Part shown: positions 8,359 to 16,264 of the stretch, piece after piece | How the letters are laid out: each line of letters starts with the position of its first letter | Position numbering within the stretch: position 1 is the first letter of the stretch | NCBI RefSeq assembly: GCF_014843845.1 | Contig: NZ_JHQS01000127.1 | Coordinates: 1-64,000, forward strand | Direction of reading: 5' to 3' | From: Mesorhizobium amorphae | GTDB taxonomy: Bacteria; Pseudomonadota; Alphaproteobacteria; Rhizobiales; Rhizobiaceae | DNA: 64,000 nucleotides | The notes under the pieces: generated by a model | The model's database searches: none | Seen by the model: only the letters and a program-made list of their open reading frames with translations | What the model was told of the DNA's origin: nothing | Position numbers and translations under genes: made by a program

Positions 8359-9393
8359 ATGAAGAAATACCTGACCATGGTCCCGTTGCTCGCCAGCGCG
8401 GCCTTCCTGGCCTCGGTGGGCGTATCGTTCGCCGAGGGCAAATACACGATCGGCATCTCCAACACCGTGCAGGGCAATGGCTGGCGCGAGGAGATGATCT
8501 GCGCGATGAAGGCGCAGGCGCTGGCATCCGGCGAGGTGACGAAACTCAACATCGCTCACCGCAACACCGACGCCGCCGGCCAGTTGGAAGACATCCGCAA
8601 CCTGATCAGCGCCAAGGTCAACGCCATCGTCGTCAACCCGGCCGACCCGGCCGGCATCAAGGCTGGCCTGGAGGAGGCCACCAAGGCCGGCATCGTCGTC
8701 GTCGCCGTCGACCAGGCGGTCACCGAACCGTCCGCCTACATCATCTCCAACAACCAGGAACAATACGCCTATCTCGGCGCGAAATGGCTGTTCCAGCAGA
8801 TGGGCGGCAAGGGCGAGGTGGTCTATATGCGCGGTGCCGCCGGCGCTTCCGCCGACAGCGACCGCGACAAGGGCTTCAAGAAGGCGCTTGCCGAATTCCC
8901 CGATGTAAAGGTCGCGCAGGAGGTGTTCACCGGCTGGCAGCAGGACCAGGGCAAGCAGCAGATCCTCTCCTTCCTTGCCACGGGCGCACCCTTCAACGGC
9001 ATCTGGACCTCAGGCATCGACAACGTCATCGTCGACGCACTGGTCGAATCGCAGGCACCGCTGGTGCCGGTGGTCGGCGCCGACAATGCCGGCTTCGTTG
9101 GCCAGCTCAGCTCGGTCAAGGGTCTCGTTGGTGCCGCGGTCACCAACCCCGGCTCGATCGGCGGCGCCGGTGTCACGCTGGCCCTGCAGATCCTCAACGG
9201 CAAGAAGCCGGCGCAGCAGACCGTGCTGGTCGAGCCGCAGCTGTGGGAGAATGCCACCGAGGAAGGCAAGGCCAAGCTCAAGGCCGCCGCCGATCCGTCG
9301 CTCAGCCCGGAATGGCCGGTCTCGATCTCGATCCCGGACTGGACGACCTACACGAAAGAGCAGATCGTCGCCTGCAAGGGTCCGGGCGAGTAG
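8359..9393 (+). CDS. Sugar ABC transporter substrate-binding protein
   Basis: A 344-residue periplasmic binding protein of the ribose/LacI type (Peripla_BP_4). It has an N-terminal signal peptide of about 24 residues ending in FAEG, then KYTIGISNTVQGNGWREEM at the first strand, NAIVVNPADPAGI, and the typical second lobe ending in PDWTTYTKEQIVACKG. GGAGGAG at 8344-8350 sets the start. Downstream lie a hairpin, a repeat, then the ATPase and two permeases. The ligand is unknown but presumably the polyol or sugar handled by the upstream enzymes. Confidence 0.9.
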   Translation: MKKYLTMVPLLASAAFLASVGVSFAEGKYTIGISNTVQGNGWREEMICAMKAQALASGEVTKLNIAHRNTDAAGQLEDIRNLISAKVNAIVVNPADPAGIKAGLEEATKAGIVVVAVDQAVTEPSAYIISNNQEQYAYLGAKWLFQQMGGKGEVVYMRGAAGASADSDRDKGFKKALAEFPDVKVAQEVFTGWQQDQGKQQILSFLATGAPFNGIWTSGIDNVIVDALVESQAPLVPVVGADNAGFVGQLSSVKGLVGAAVTNPGSIGGAGVTLALQILNGKKPAQQTVLVEPQLWENATEEGKAKLKAAADPSLSPEWPVSISIPDWTTYTKEQIVACKGPGE

Positions 9394-9408
9394 GCGCTGA
9401 TGCGAATT

Positions 9409-9445
9409 GCATAGCGAGGATGGCAGGCTGCCGTCCTCGCTATGC
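9409..9445 (+). terminator. Stable hairpin after the binding-protein gene
   Basis: GCATAGCGAGGA (9409-9420) pairs perfectly with TCCTCGCTATGC (9434-9445), and GGCA/TGCC (9422-9425/9429-9432) extends the stem inside the loop. No T tract follows, so it is more likely an mRNA 3'-end stabiliser or partial terminator than a strong intrinsic terminator. It starts 16 bases after the binding-protein stop. Confidence 0.75.
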
Positions 9446-9464
9446 CAGGTTTGATAGATTTGCG

Positions 9465-9637
9465 CTCTACGGCGCCCCCCTCTGTCCTGCCGGACATCTC
9501 CCCCACAAGGGGGGAGATTGGATGTCGCGACCGCTTCGCCAATTTTCAGCGTTGCAAGACGAGAGCCGGCGCCGCAACTGCCAATCTCCCCCCTCGTAGG
9601 GGAGATGTCCGGCAGGACAGAGGGGGGCGCCGTAGAG
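9465..9637. repeat. Large inverted repeat (57-bp arms) within the ABC operon
   Basis: Left arm 9465-9521 and right arm 9581-9637 are near-perfect reverse complements separated by 59 bases. Each arm contains its own small palindrome (CTCCCCCACAAGGGGGGAG type) and the shared core CTGCCGGACATCTCCCC. The shape matches rhizobial intergenic mosaic/REP-type elements rather than an insertion sequence, since no transposase frame is present. It separates the binding-protein gene from the ATPase gene. Confidence 0.85.
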
Positions 9638-9671
9638 TGCCAGCAAGAGAATTTCTGATGCGGACAGCGAT

Positions 9672-11222
9672 TTGACCACCAACCCGCTCCTTGACGCCAC
9701 CGGCGTCGCCAAGAATTACGGTGCGGTTGCAGCACTTCGCAACGCTTCGCTGTCGGTGCTGCCGGGCGAGGTGCACGCGCTGATGGGCGCCAACGGCGCC
9801 GGCAAGTCGACGCTGGTGAACATCCTGACCGGCGCCATCCACGCGGACGCCGGCCGCGTCCTGATCCGCGGCGAGACGCGCGACATACGCTCGCCCGCCG
9901 CCGCGCGCCGCGCCGGCCTGCTTCCCGTCTACCAGGAGCCGTCGCTGATCCCCGATCTCGACGTCCTCTCCAACCTTCGTCTCACTGGCACGCCGGTCGA
10001 ACCGTTCCGCGCCTGGGTGCGCGAGCTCGGCATTCCCGACCTCGACCTGCGCGACACCGCGCGCGACATCCCGCTCGCGGTTTTGCGCGTGCTCGACCTG
10101 GCGCGCGCGCTGGCCGTCGAACCCGACGTGCTGCTGCTCGATGAGATGACGGCGGCGCTGCCCGCCAACCTCGCCGAAAAAGTGCTGGAGGTGGTGCGCC
10201 GGCAGGGCGACAGCGGCCGCTCGGTGATCTTCATCTCCCACCGCTTCGTCGAGATCTCGGCGCTGTGCGACCGCGCCACCGTGCTGCGCGACGGCGAGAC
10301 CGTCGGCGTCGTCGACATCGTGCCCGGTGTCGAGGAGAAGATCGTCGAGCTGATGCTCGGCGCCAGGATCGTCAAGACCCAGATGACAGCGCGCCCCGCC
10401 GGTCAGGCCGCTTCGACCGCGGCAAGCCGTCCGCGGCTGAGCGTGCGCAATCTGCGCGTCGGCACCAAGCTCAACGACGTCTCCTTCGACCTCGCCAATG
10501 GCGAAGTCGTGGGCGTCGTTGCGCTCGAGGGCCAGGGCCAGGACGAACTCTTTGCCGCGCTGGCCGGCTCGATCCGCCCCTCCGGCGGCACGATCGAAGT
10601 GGACGGCCAGGGCGTAAAATTTACCCACCCGAGCGACGCCATTCGCGCCGGCATCGCCTATGTGCCGGGCGACCGCACCGAGGCGCTCGCGATGCAGCGC
10701 TCGGTGCACGAGAATATTGCGCTGCCCTTCAGCGCGGCACTGCGCAAGTGGGGACCGATCCGGGTGCACAAGGAGCGTACGGTGGTCGCCAGCGCCATTG
10801 CCCGCCTGCAGATCGACACCCGCGCGCAAGGCGAGGTGCAGCGCCTCTCCGGCGGCAACCAGCAGAAGGTGACGATCGCCCGCTGGATTGCCGCCAACGC
10901 CCGCACCATCCTGTGCTTCGACCCGACGCGCGGCATCGATGTCGGCACCAAGCAGGAGATCTACAAATTGCTGCGCGAGCTCGCCGGCCTGGACAAGTCG
11001 GTGCTGTTCTACACCTCCGAACTGGAAGAGGTGCAGCGCGTCTGCGACCGCGTCATCGTCATCTTCGGCGGGCAGGTTGTCGACATCTTCCCGGTCGAGG
11101 AGGCCGACGAGCCGGCGCTGATGCGCGCCGCCTACGGCCTGCCGCGCGGCGTCACTGTCGATGTCGGCATCATGGCCGACCCGACGTCGCATCCGTCACA
11201 GACCCCGGAGGCGGCCCCTTGA
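9672..11222 (+). CDS. Sugar ABC transporter ATP-binding protein (RbsA type, duplicated)
   Basis: A 516-residue double-ATPase protein. The best start is TTG at 9672; the nearby ATG at 9658 runs into a stop after five codons. Domain 1 has Walker A GANGAGKST at about 39-47. Its signature region reads LAVLRVLDLARAL rather than LS-GQQQ, and its Walker B reads LLLDEMTAAL where most relatives have LDEPTAAL. Domain 2 has the family's usual Walker-A-less N-terminus (GQGQDELFAALAG), but an intact LSGGNQQKV signature and FDPTRGIDVGTK. The coupling to permeases fits a ribose-type importer. The altered domain-1 signature is unusual and worth checking. Confidence 0.9.
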   Translation: MTTNPLLDATGVAKNYGAVAALRNASLSVLPGEVHALMGANGAGKSTLVNILTGAIHADAGRVLIRGETRDIRSPAAARRAGLLPVYQEPSLIPDLDVLSNLRLTGTPVEPFRAWVRELGIPDLDLRDTARDIPLAVLRVLDLARALAVEPDVLLLDEMTAALPANLAEKVLEVVRRQGDSGRSVIFISHRFVEISALCDRATVLRDGETVGVVDIVPGVEEKIVELMLGARIVKTQMTARPAGQAASTAASRPRLSVRNLRVGTKLNDVSFDLANGEVVGVVALEGQGQDELFAALAGSIRPSGGTIEVDGQGVKFTHPSDAIRAGIAYVPGDRTEALAMQRSVHENIALPFSAALRKWGPIRVHKERTVVASAIARLQIDTRAQGEVQRLSGGNQQKVTIARWIAANARTILCFDPTRGIDVGTKQEIYKLLRELAGLDKSVLFYTSELEEVQRVCDRVIVIFGGQVVDIFPVEEADEPALMRAAYGLPRGVTVDVGIMADPTSHPSQTPEAAP

Positions 11223-12205
11223 CCCGCTTCTTCCGCAACCAGGGCTGGGTCGCCGGCCTGTTCGCCCTCTTCGTGCTGCTGTTCGTGCTCACCAAGCTGA
11301 TCCAGCCGGGCTATGGCAGCGGCGATTTCGGCTCGCTGGTGCGAGCCGTGCTGCCCTACGCCTTCGCTGTGGCTGCCCAGACCGTTGTCGTCATCGCCGG
11401 CGGCATCGACCTTTCGGTCGCCGCCATGATGGCGCTGACCAGCGTCACCGCCGCCTCGATGATGAACGGCGCCAGCGAGGAATATGCGCTGTTCGTGGTG
11501 CCCTTCGTGCTGGCCATGGGCCTGGTGCTCGGCGCGCTGAACGGCATCCTGATCGTCGTCACCCGCGTGCCCGACATCGTCGTCACATTGGCGACGCTGT
11601 TCGTGCTGCAGGGCGCGGCGCTGCTGGTGCTCGGCGCACCTGGGGGTGCTGCCGCCGATTGGCTGAAGGCCAGTATCGTCGGCACGCTGCCGATCCCTGG
11701 CCTGCCCGACAGCATTGACGCCTGGGTGCCGAAGGCGCTGGTGCTGCTGGTCGTCTGCCTCTGCATCATCTGGATACCGCTCAGGCGCTCGAAGCTCGGC
11801 CTTTCCATCTACGCCATCGGCTCGAGCGAGCTGGCCGCCTTCCGCAGCGGCGTGCCTGTCGCGCGCACCCGCATCATCGCCTACGCGCTGTCGGGTCTGT
11901 TCGCAGCCATGGGCGGGTTGACGCTGACGATGAGCACCGGCATCGGCGCCCCCATCCCCGGCCCCTATCTGCTGGCCAGCGTCGCCGCGGTGGTGCTGGG
12001 CGGCGTAGCCCTTGGCGGCGGCAAGGGCGGCCTGCTCGGCCCGATCGTCGCCGTCTTCGTGCTGCGGCTGGTGCGCACCGATCTGACGCTGCTCGCCATC
12101 GATCCCAACGTCACCGCCATCATCGAGGGCGCCATCATGGTCGCCGTGGTGATGTTCGGCGCCTTCATCACGATAAGAGGCCGCCCGGCAGGAGCAATGC
12201 CATGA
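11219..12205 (+). CDS. Sugar ABC transporter permease (RbsC type), first copy
   Basis: A 328-residue inner-membrane permease of the BPD_transp_2 family. The TTG start at 11219 overlaps the ATPase stop (TTGA). It begins MTRFFRNQGWVAGLF and has about eight to ten hydrophobic segments. Family signature stretches include GGIDLSVAAMMALTS and the late loop VVLGGVALGGGKGGLLG. It forms the channel together with the next permease. The frame is open far upstream inside the ATPase gene, but that part is shadow. Confidence 0.88.
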   Translation: MTRFFRNQGWVAGLFALFVLLFVLTKLIQPGYGSGDFGSLVRAVLPYAFAVAAQTVVVIAGGIDLSVAAMMALTSVTAASMMNGASEEYALFVVPFVLAMGLVLGALNGILIVVTRVPDIVVTLATLFVLQGAALLVLGAPGGAAADWLKASIVGTLPIPGLPDSIDAWVPKALVLLVVCLCIIWIPLRRSKLGLSIYAIGSSELAAFRSGVPVARTRIIAYALSGLFAAMGGLTLTMSTGIGAPIPGPYLLASVAAVVLGGVALGGGKGGLLGPIVAVFVLRLVRTDLTLLAIDPNVTAIIEGAIMVAVVMFGAFITIRGRPAGAMP

Positions 12206-13188
12206 GCAGCAGCGCGACAATGCCCCAGCCGGTGTCGCTCGGCCGCCGCGTAAAACGCTTCATGGCCGACCGGCCGCTGGTGCCGCTGATCATCCTGCTC
12301 GTCATCCTGGTGGTGATCCTGCAGATCCTGCGGCCCGGCATCGTCAACGAGCGCTGGCTCGCCAACACGGTGAAATTCGCCATCCCGCTGGCGATCCTCG
12401 CCGGCTGCCAGACCATGACCATGTTGACCGGCGGCATCGATCTCTCGGTCGGCACGGTGGCGACGATGAGCGCCTTTATCATGGCCACGCAGATCGTCAG
12501 CCAGGACCCGGCGGTGGCCTTTCTGCTGGCGATGATGCCGGCGATACTGATCGGCCTGATCAACGGCATCGGCGTCGGCGTCTTCCGTGTCCATCCGCTG
12601 ATCATGACGCTCGGCACCAGCCTGATCGGCACCGGCTGCCTGCAGGTCTACCAGCGCACGGTGATCGCTTCCGGGGCCAAGATCCCGGATTTCCTGAACT
12701 GGCTGGGCACCGGCCTGACCTACGGCTTCCCCAACGCGCTGCTTTTGTTCGTGCCGCTGGCGGTGCTGATCGTCTTCACGCTGCGCCGCACCGGCTTCGG
12801 CCGCCTGCTCTACGCCGTCGGCGACAATGAACGCGCGGCGCGCTTGTCGGGCGTCCGCTACTGGCAGGTTATCACCGCGCTCTACGTCATCTCCAGCCTG
12901 CTCGCCGGCATCACCGGCCTGCTCTATATCGGCCTGATCAAGGCGCCGTCCCTGTCGCTCGCCGAACCGCTGGTGCTGCCTTCGGTGGCGGCCGCCGTGA
13001 TCGGCGGCACCTCGATCTTCGGCGGCCGCGGCGGCTACACCGGCACCATCATCGGCGCGCTTATCCTCACCGTGCTGACAACACTGCTGACCATCCTGCA
13101 GATGCCCGAGGGGGCAAGGCGGATCTTGTTCGGGCTGATCGTGCTGTTTGTGACGGCGGCTTATTTGCGGATTGTGGAAGAGAGGTAG
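12202..13188 (+). CDS. Sugar ABC transporter permease (RbsC type), second copy
   Basis: A 328-residue permease paralogous to the preceding one, overlapping it by 4 bases (ATGA). Signatures are GGIDLSVGTVATMSAF and VIGGTSIFGGRGGYTGTIIGA, with multiple membrane segments. Two distinct permeases suggest a heterodimeric channel, a common variant of ribose-type importers in rhizobia. It is the last gene of the sugar operon; no obvious intrinsic terminator follows. Confidence 0.88.
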   Translation: MSSSATMPQPVSLGRRVKRFMADRPLVPLIILLVILVVILQILRPGIVNERWLANTVKFAIPLAILAGCQTMTMLTGGIDLSVGTVATMSAFIMATQIVSQDPAVAFLLAMMPAILIGLINGIGVGVFRVHPLIMTLGTSLIGTGCLQVYQRTVIASGAKIPDFLNWLGTGLTYGFPNALLLFVPLAVLIVFTLRRTGFGRLLYAVGDNERAARLSGVRYWQVITALYVISSLLAGITGLLYIGLIKAPSLSLAEPLVLPSVAAAVIGGTSIFGGRGGYTGTIIGALILTVLTTLLTILQMPEGARRILFGLIVLFVTAAYLRIVEER

Positions 13189-13318
13189 GGGAAGCGCTGA
13201 CGCGGCATTCAGCGGGGTTATTCTTCCGGCCTCACGATTTTCAGAACCGGATGTATCCAACACGGGGATATTGCGGGCACGTCCTTGGGCACCGTTCACT
13301 GAAGAGAGGGGGCATGAC

Positions 13319-14278
13319 ATGCAGGCAATGCCGATAGCACATCACGCGGAGCAAGCTGCCGCTGGCCCTATGTCCTCTATGACCGGTTATCCGGCCGCCG
13401 TCCTATGCTGGCTTCTTTCGGCTGGTGTGTATATCGCGGCCAAATGGGTTGCGCCTGAAATGCCGCCCTGGGGCCTCTGCTTCTGGCGGTTGACCCTGGC
13501 CTGCGCCATCCTGCTGCCGATCGTGCACCGTCATCACGACGCGATGATAGGGCTTGTACGATCCCGGGCCGTGGAAATCGTCGCCGTCGGAGCGATCGGC
13601 CTCACGCTGTGCCAGGGCATGATCTACCACGGCCTCAGTGACACTGACGCAACCACGGCGGGCATCATCATGGCGCTATCCCCTGTCATGACGATGGTGC
13701 TCGCGCGTTTTGTGCTTGGCGAGCCGCTCGGGCTTTGGAAGTCGCTTGGCGCGCTGCTCGCTTTGGCCGGGATGATGATCATCGTCGCGCACGGGAACCT
13801 GACGGCGCTCCTTCAACTCCGGTTCAATCCCGGCGAGTTGTGGATTGTCGGCAGCGCCTTCTGCTGGGGTCTGTACACCGTGCTTTTGCGCCGTTCCAAA
13901 TTCGGCCTCGAACTCCTGCCCCTGGTCGTGCTCCTGCTCGGAGCCGGCGCGCTGGTCGCTTTGCCTTTCCACCTGTGGGAACTGTTCAACGACGAACGCT
14001 CCGCCATGAACATCAATGGCTTGCTCGCGCTCGCCTATCTAGCAGGCCCGGGCGGCGCCTTGATGTACTACCTCTACAACCGAAGCGTGGAAACGCTTGG
14101 CGCGAGCAGGGCCAGCATGCTGCTCTATCTGCAAACGATGTTCGTCGCCATACTCGCCTATCTGTTGCTCGGAGAGAGCTTGCACGATTACGATCTGATT
14201 GGCGCTGCCTTTATCGTTGCGGGAATCGTGCTCGCCACTGTGCTCAAACCTAAGGCGAGTCACGCCCGCATCTCTTGA
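13319..14278 (+). CDS. EamA/DMT family transporter
   Basis: A 319-residue inner-membrane protein with two EamA repeats (about ten membrane helices). Repeat 1 runs from AVLCWLLSAGVYIAAKWV to about 165 (LGALLALAGMMIIVAHG). Repeat 2 starts at GELWIVGSAFCWGLYTVLLRRSK and ends AFIVAGIVLATVLKPK. GAGAGGGGG upstream of 13319 supports that start; 13328 is an alternative. DMT proteins usually export amino acids or other metabolites; the substrate is unknown. It is not part of the sugar operon (130-base gap). Confidence 0.85.
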   Translation: MQAMPIAHHAEQAAAGPMSSMTGYPAAVLCWLLSAGVYIAAKWVAPEMPPWGLCFWRLTLACAILLPIVHRHHDAMIGLVRSRAVEIVAVGAIGLTLCQGMIYHGLSDTDATTAGIIMALSPVMTMVLARFVLGEPLGLWKSLGALLALAGMMIIVAHGNLTALLQLRFNPGELWIVGSAFCWGLYTVLLRRSKFGLELLPLVVLLLGAGALVALPFHLWELFNDERSAMNINGLLALAYLAGPGGALMYYLYNRSVETLGASRASMLLYLQTMFVAILAYLLLGESLHDYDLIGAAFIVAGIVLATVLKPKASHARIS

Positions 14279-14349
14279 AGCGGTGGCGCAGGGCCGCAGG
14301 AATTGTGACGGCGTGGAAGTTGCGCGGCCCGGTCGACGGGTCAATACAG

Positions 14350-14655
14350 CTATACAGATACGGAAAGCCCCATGCTCCTGAAAAACCAGATCGCGGGCTC
14401 GGCAAACATCAAGGCTGTTACGACAATCAGCGAAATCCAACAGAAGGTCATAAGTGACGTCACGGGTATCTGAAGGTGCTGCGTGCCCCTGGGGCGAAAG
14501 ATCGCGCGACCAGTCCACAAGAACATCCGCCATATATCGAACAAGCCCGGAATGATCTTGTACGCGAGGACTATCGAAAACAAGATGCTGAAAATCAGCC
14601 CGAAAATTGTCTCCGGGGCGCCAACAGGCCCTCGCCAAACGACCACGGCGACCAT
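14350..14655 (-). CDS. Hypothetical small membrane protein
   Basis: A 101-residue protein with three likely membrane segments: the N-terminus MVAVVVW onward, FGLIFSILFSIVLAYKIIPGLF, and LMTFCWISLIVVTALMFA. The same frame stays open for about 70 further codons upstream and still looks protein-like (RTQRLLSLAKALIFKTVGTT), but contains no ATG, GTG or TTG. The true N-terminus may therefore be lost, mutated, or begin at a rarer codon. I do not recognise the family; a weak resemblance to DUF2061 membrane proteins is only a suspicion. Confidence 0.45.
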   Translation of the reverse strand: MVAVVVWRGPVGAPETIFGLIFSILFSIVLAYKIIPGLFDIWRMFLWTGRAIFRPRGTQHLQIPVTSLMTFCWISLIVVTALMFAEPAIWFFRSMGLSVSV

Positions 14656-14866
14656 CGTGGCAAGCGTTGTCCCTACAGTCTTGAAGATGAGGGCCTTGGC
14701 AAGACTCAGAAGCCGCTGCGTTCGGTTGTTGTGCCACTTTACTGTTTCGGGAAATCTCTGGCACTGCGAAGGCGCCCACGCAATGCTCAGATGCAGGTTG
14801 GACCAGCTTGTTTCAGTTTGGCTGCCGAACCTGCGCCAAGGTGTCGTGAGGCACCCGCGTCCGGGT

Positions 14867-16015
14867 TCAGCCCAGAAGATTGCGCGCCGTGCGCATGAAT
14901 ATTCTGGATCCGATCGGGATCAAATCGTCTGGAAAGTCGTAGTCGGGATTGTGCAGCGCCGGGTAGCGCTCGCCGGCACCGAGGAAGAACATCGCCGACT
15001 TGGCCTTGTGGCCAAAGATGCCGAAATCTTCCGAAGCGCGCATCGGCAGGGCTTCCTCCGTGCGCGGCACGCCTTCCTCATCCAGCGCGCGCTGCAGATG
15101 GTCCACGGCATCCGGCGCGTTGACGCTGGCAACGAAGATCTCGTGATAGTCGTAGCGGGCCGAAAGGCGATGCTCTCCCGCGATCCTTGCGGCCAGCGCT
15201 TGCGCGGCGGCGCACAGGTCCGCCATGCGCTCGTCGCGCTTTGTGCGCAGCGTCGCCCACACTTCTGCATTTCCCGGCGCAATGCCGAACACGGCTTCGC
15301 CCATCAGCGCATGGGTGACGGTCACCATGCTGAAGTCGTTGTCGGCAAAGGTTCCGTGCCCGAGCACAGGCAGCGCCGGCATCAACTGGCTGACCGCCAG
15401 CACTGGCGAGACGCCCGTTTCGGGCATCGACGAATGCGCGGTCTTGCCTTCCAGCACGATCCGCATGCCGCGTGAAGCACAGTTGACCACGCCGGGCTTA
15501 ATACGCACCTCGCCGAACGGCACACCGGGCAGATTGTGCAGCGAGAAGGCGAAATCCGGCGCGATCTCGGAAAAGCGCGGATCGGCGACGACGCCGGCCG
15601 CGCCATTGCCGGTTTCTTCGGCCGGCTGGAACATCAGCACGACGCGGCCGCGGGCCGGTCTCTCGCGCCCGAACTGGCGGCCAAGTGCGGCGAGGATCGC
15701 GGTATGTCCGTCATGGCCGCACATATGCGACTTTCCCGGCACCAGCGATGCATGAGAAACGCCTGAAAGCTCGTAGATCGGCAGCGCATCGAGTTCCGAC
15801 CGGAACAGGACTGTCGGGCCGGCCTTGCCGCTTTCGTAGACTGCCGCCACACCGTGGCCGCCCAATCCGGTCAGCACTTTGTCTGGCCCTGTGTCGGCAA
15901 GGAAGTCGACAACCTCGCTCGCGGTCTTCTCTTCCTCGTTGGAGATTTCCGGATGCTGGTGCAGCCTGCGGCGCCATGCCGTCAGCTCGACAATGTCTCG
16001 ATTGGTCAAGGTCAT
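14867..16015 (-). CDS. M20 family amidohydrolase (hippurate hydrolase-like)
   Basis: A 382-residue M20/IAA-hydrolase family enzyme that cleaves N-acyl or N-carbamoyl amino acids. Metal and catalytic motifs are MCGHDGHTAI and MFQPAEETGNGA, then a dimerisation domain, and MRASEDFGIFG near the C-terminus. The ATG at 16015 has AGGAAAA upstream (MTLTNRDIVEL). The frame extends 23 codons further, but that part is translated from a dispersed repeat and is rejected. It stands alone, and the natural substrate is unknown. Confidence 0.88.
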   Translation of the reverse strand: MTLTNRDIVELTAWRRRLHQHPEISNEEEKTASEVVDFLADTGPDKVLTGLGGHGVAAVYESGKAGPTVLFRSELDALPIYELSGVSHASLVPGKSHMCGHDGHTAILAALGRQFGRERPARGRVVLMFQPAEETGNGAAGVVADPRFSEIAPDFAFSLHNLPGVPFGEVRIKPGVVNCASRGMRIVLEGKTAHSSMPETGVSPVLAVSQLMPALPVLGHGTFADNDFSMVTVTHALMGEAVFGIAPGNAEVWATLRTKRDERMADLCAAAQALAARIAGEHRLSARYDYHEIFVASVNAPDAVDHLQRALDEEGVPRTEEALPMRASEDFGIFGHKAKSAMFFLGAGERYPALHNPDYDFPDDLIPIGSRIFMRTARNLLG

Positions 16016-16031
16016 TTTTTCCTGCTCCGCT

Positions 16032-16134
16032 TGGCGCAATTCCAGGAAAAGCGCGTAGCGGTTTTCCGTCCGGAATTGCTTCAAAACAAATAGTTAGAGC
16101 GGGTCGGCGATTCTATCAAAGCTGAACCGCTCCA
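16032..16134. repeat. Dispersed palindromic repeat, copy 1
   Basis: About 100 bases containing GCAATTCCAGGAAAAG, GGTTTTCCGTCCGGAATTGC, then AAAACAAA, TAGAGCGG and a terminal GAACCGCTCCAG. It is the same element as at 19421, 20105 and 29582. It lies directly upstream of the M20 gene and falsely extends its reading frame. Confidence 0.85.
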
Positions 16135-16264
16135 GCGCTGCCGTCTCCATAGTATGCGCAACTTGACAGTGCGCCGGAACACACGATGCCATCAACGGCA
16201 ATCTCGAACCAGGAGGGCAGCCCCATCCGCCTGTCGGCCATGCCGGCAGGCAAGCGGCAAAAAA

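Noticed and set aside
9465..9637. Inverted repeat as the ends of an insertion sequence
   Set aside because: Only 59 bases lie between the arms, no transposase frame and no flanking target duplication were seen.
9546..11192. Minus-strand frame of 548 codons opposite the ABC ATPase
   Set aside because: Low-complexity His/Asp/Arg composition and complete overlap with a well-supported ATPase gene mark it as a shadow.
16016..16084. N-terminal extension of the M20 amidohydrolase (MKQFRTENRY)
   Set aside because: It is translated from the dispersed repeat; similar peptides appear wherever this repeat is read in that frame.
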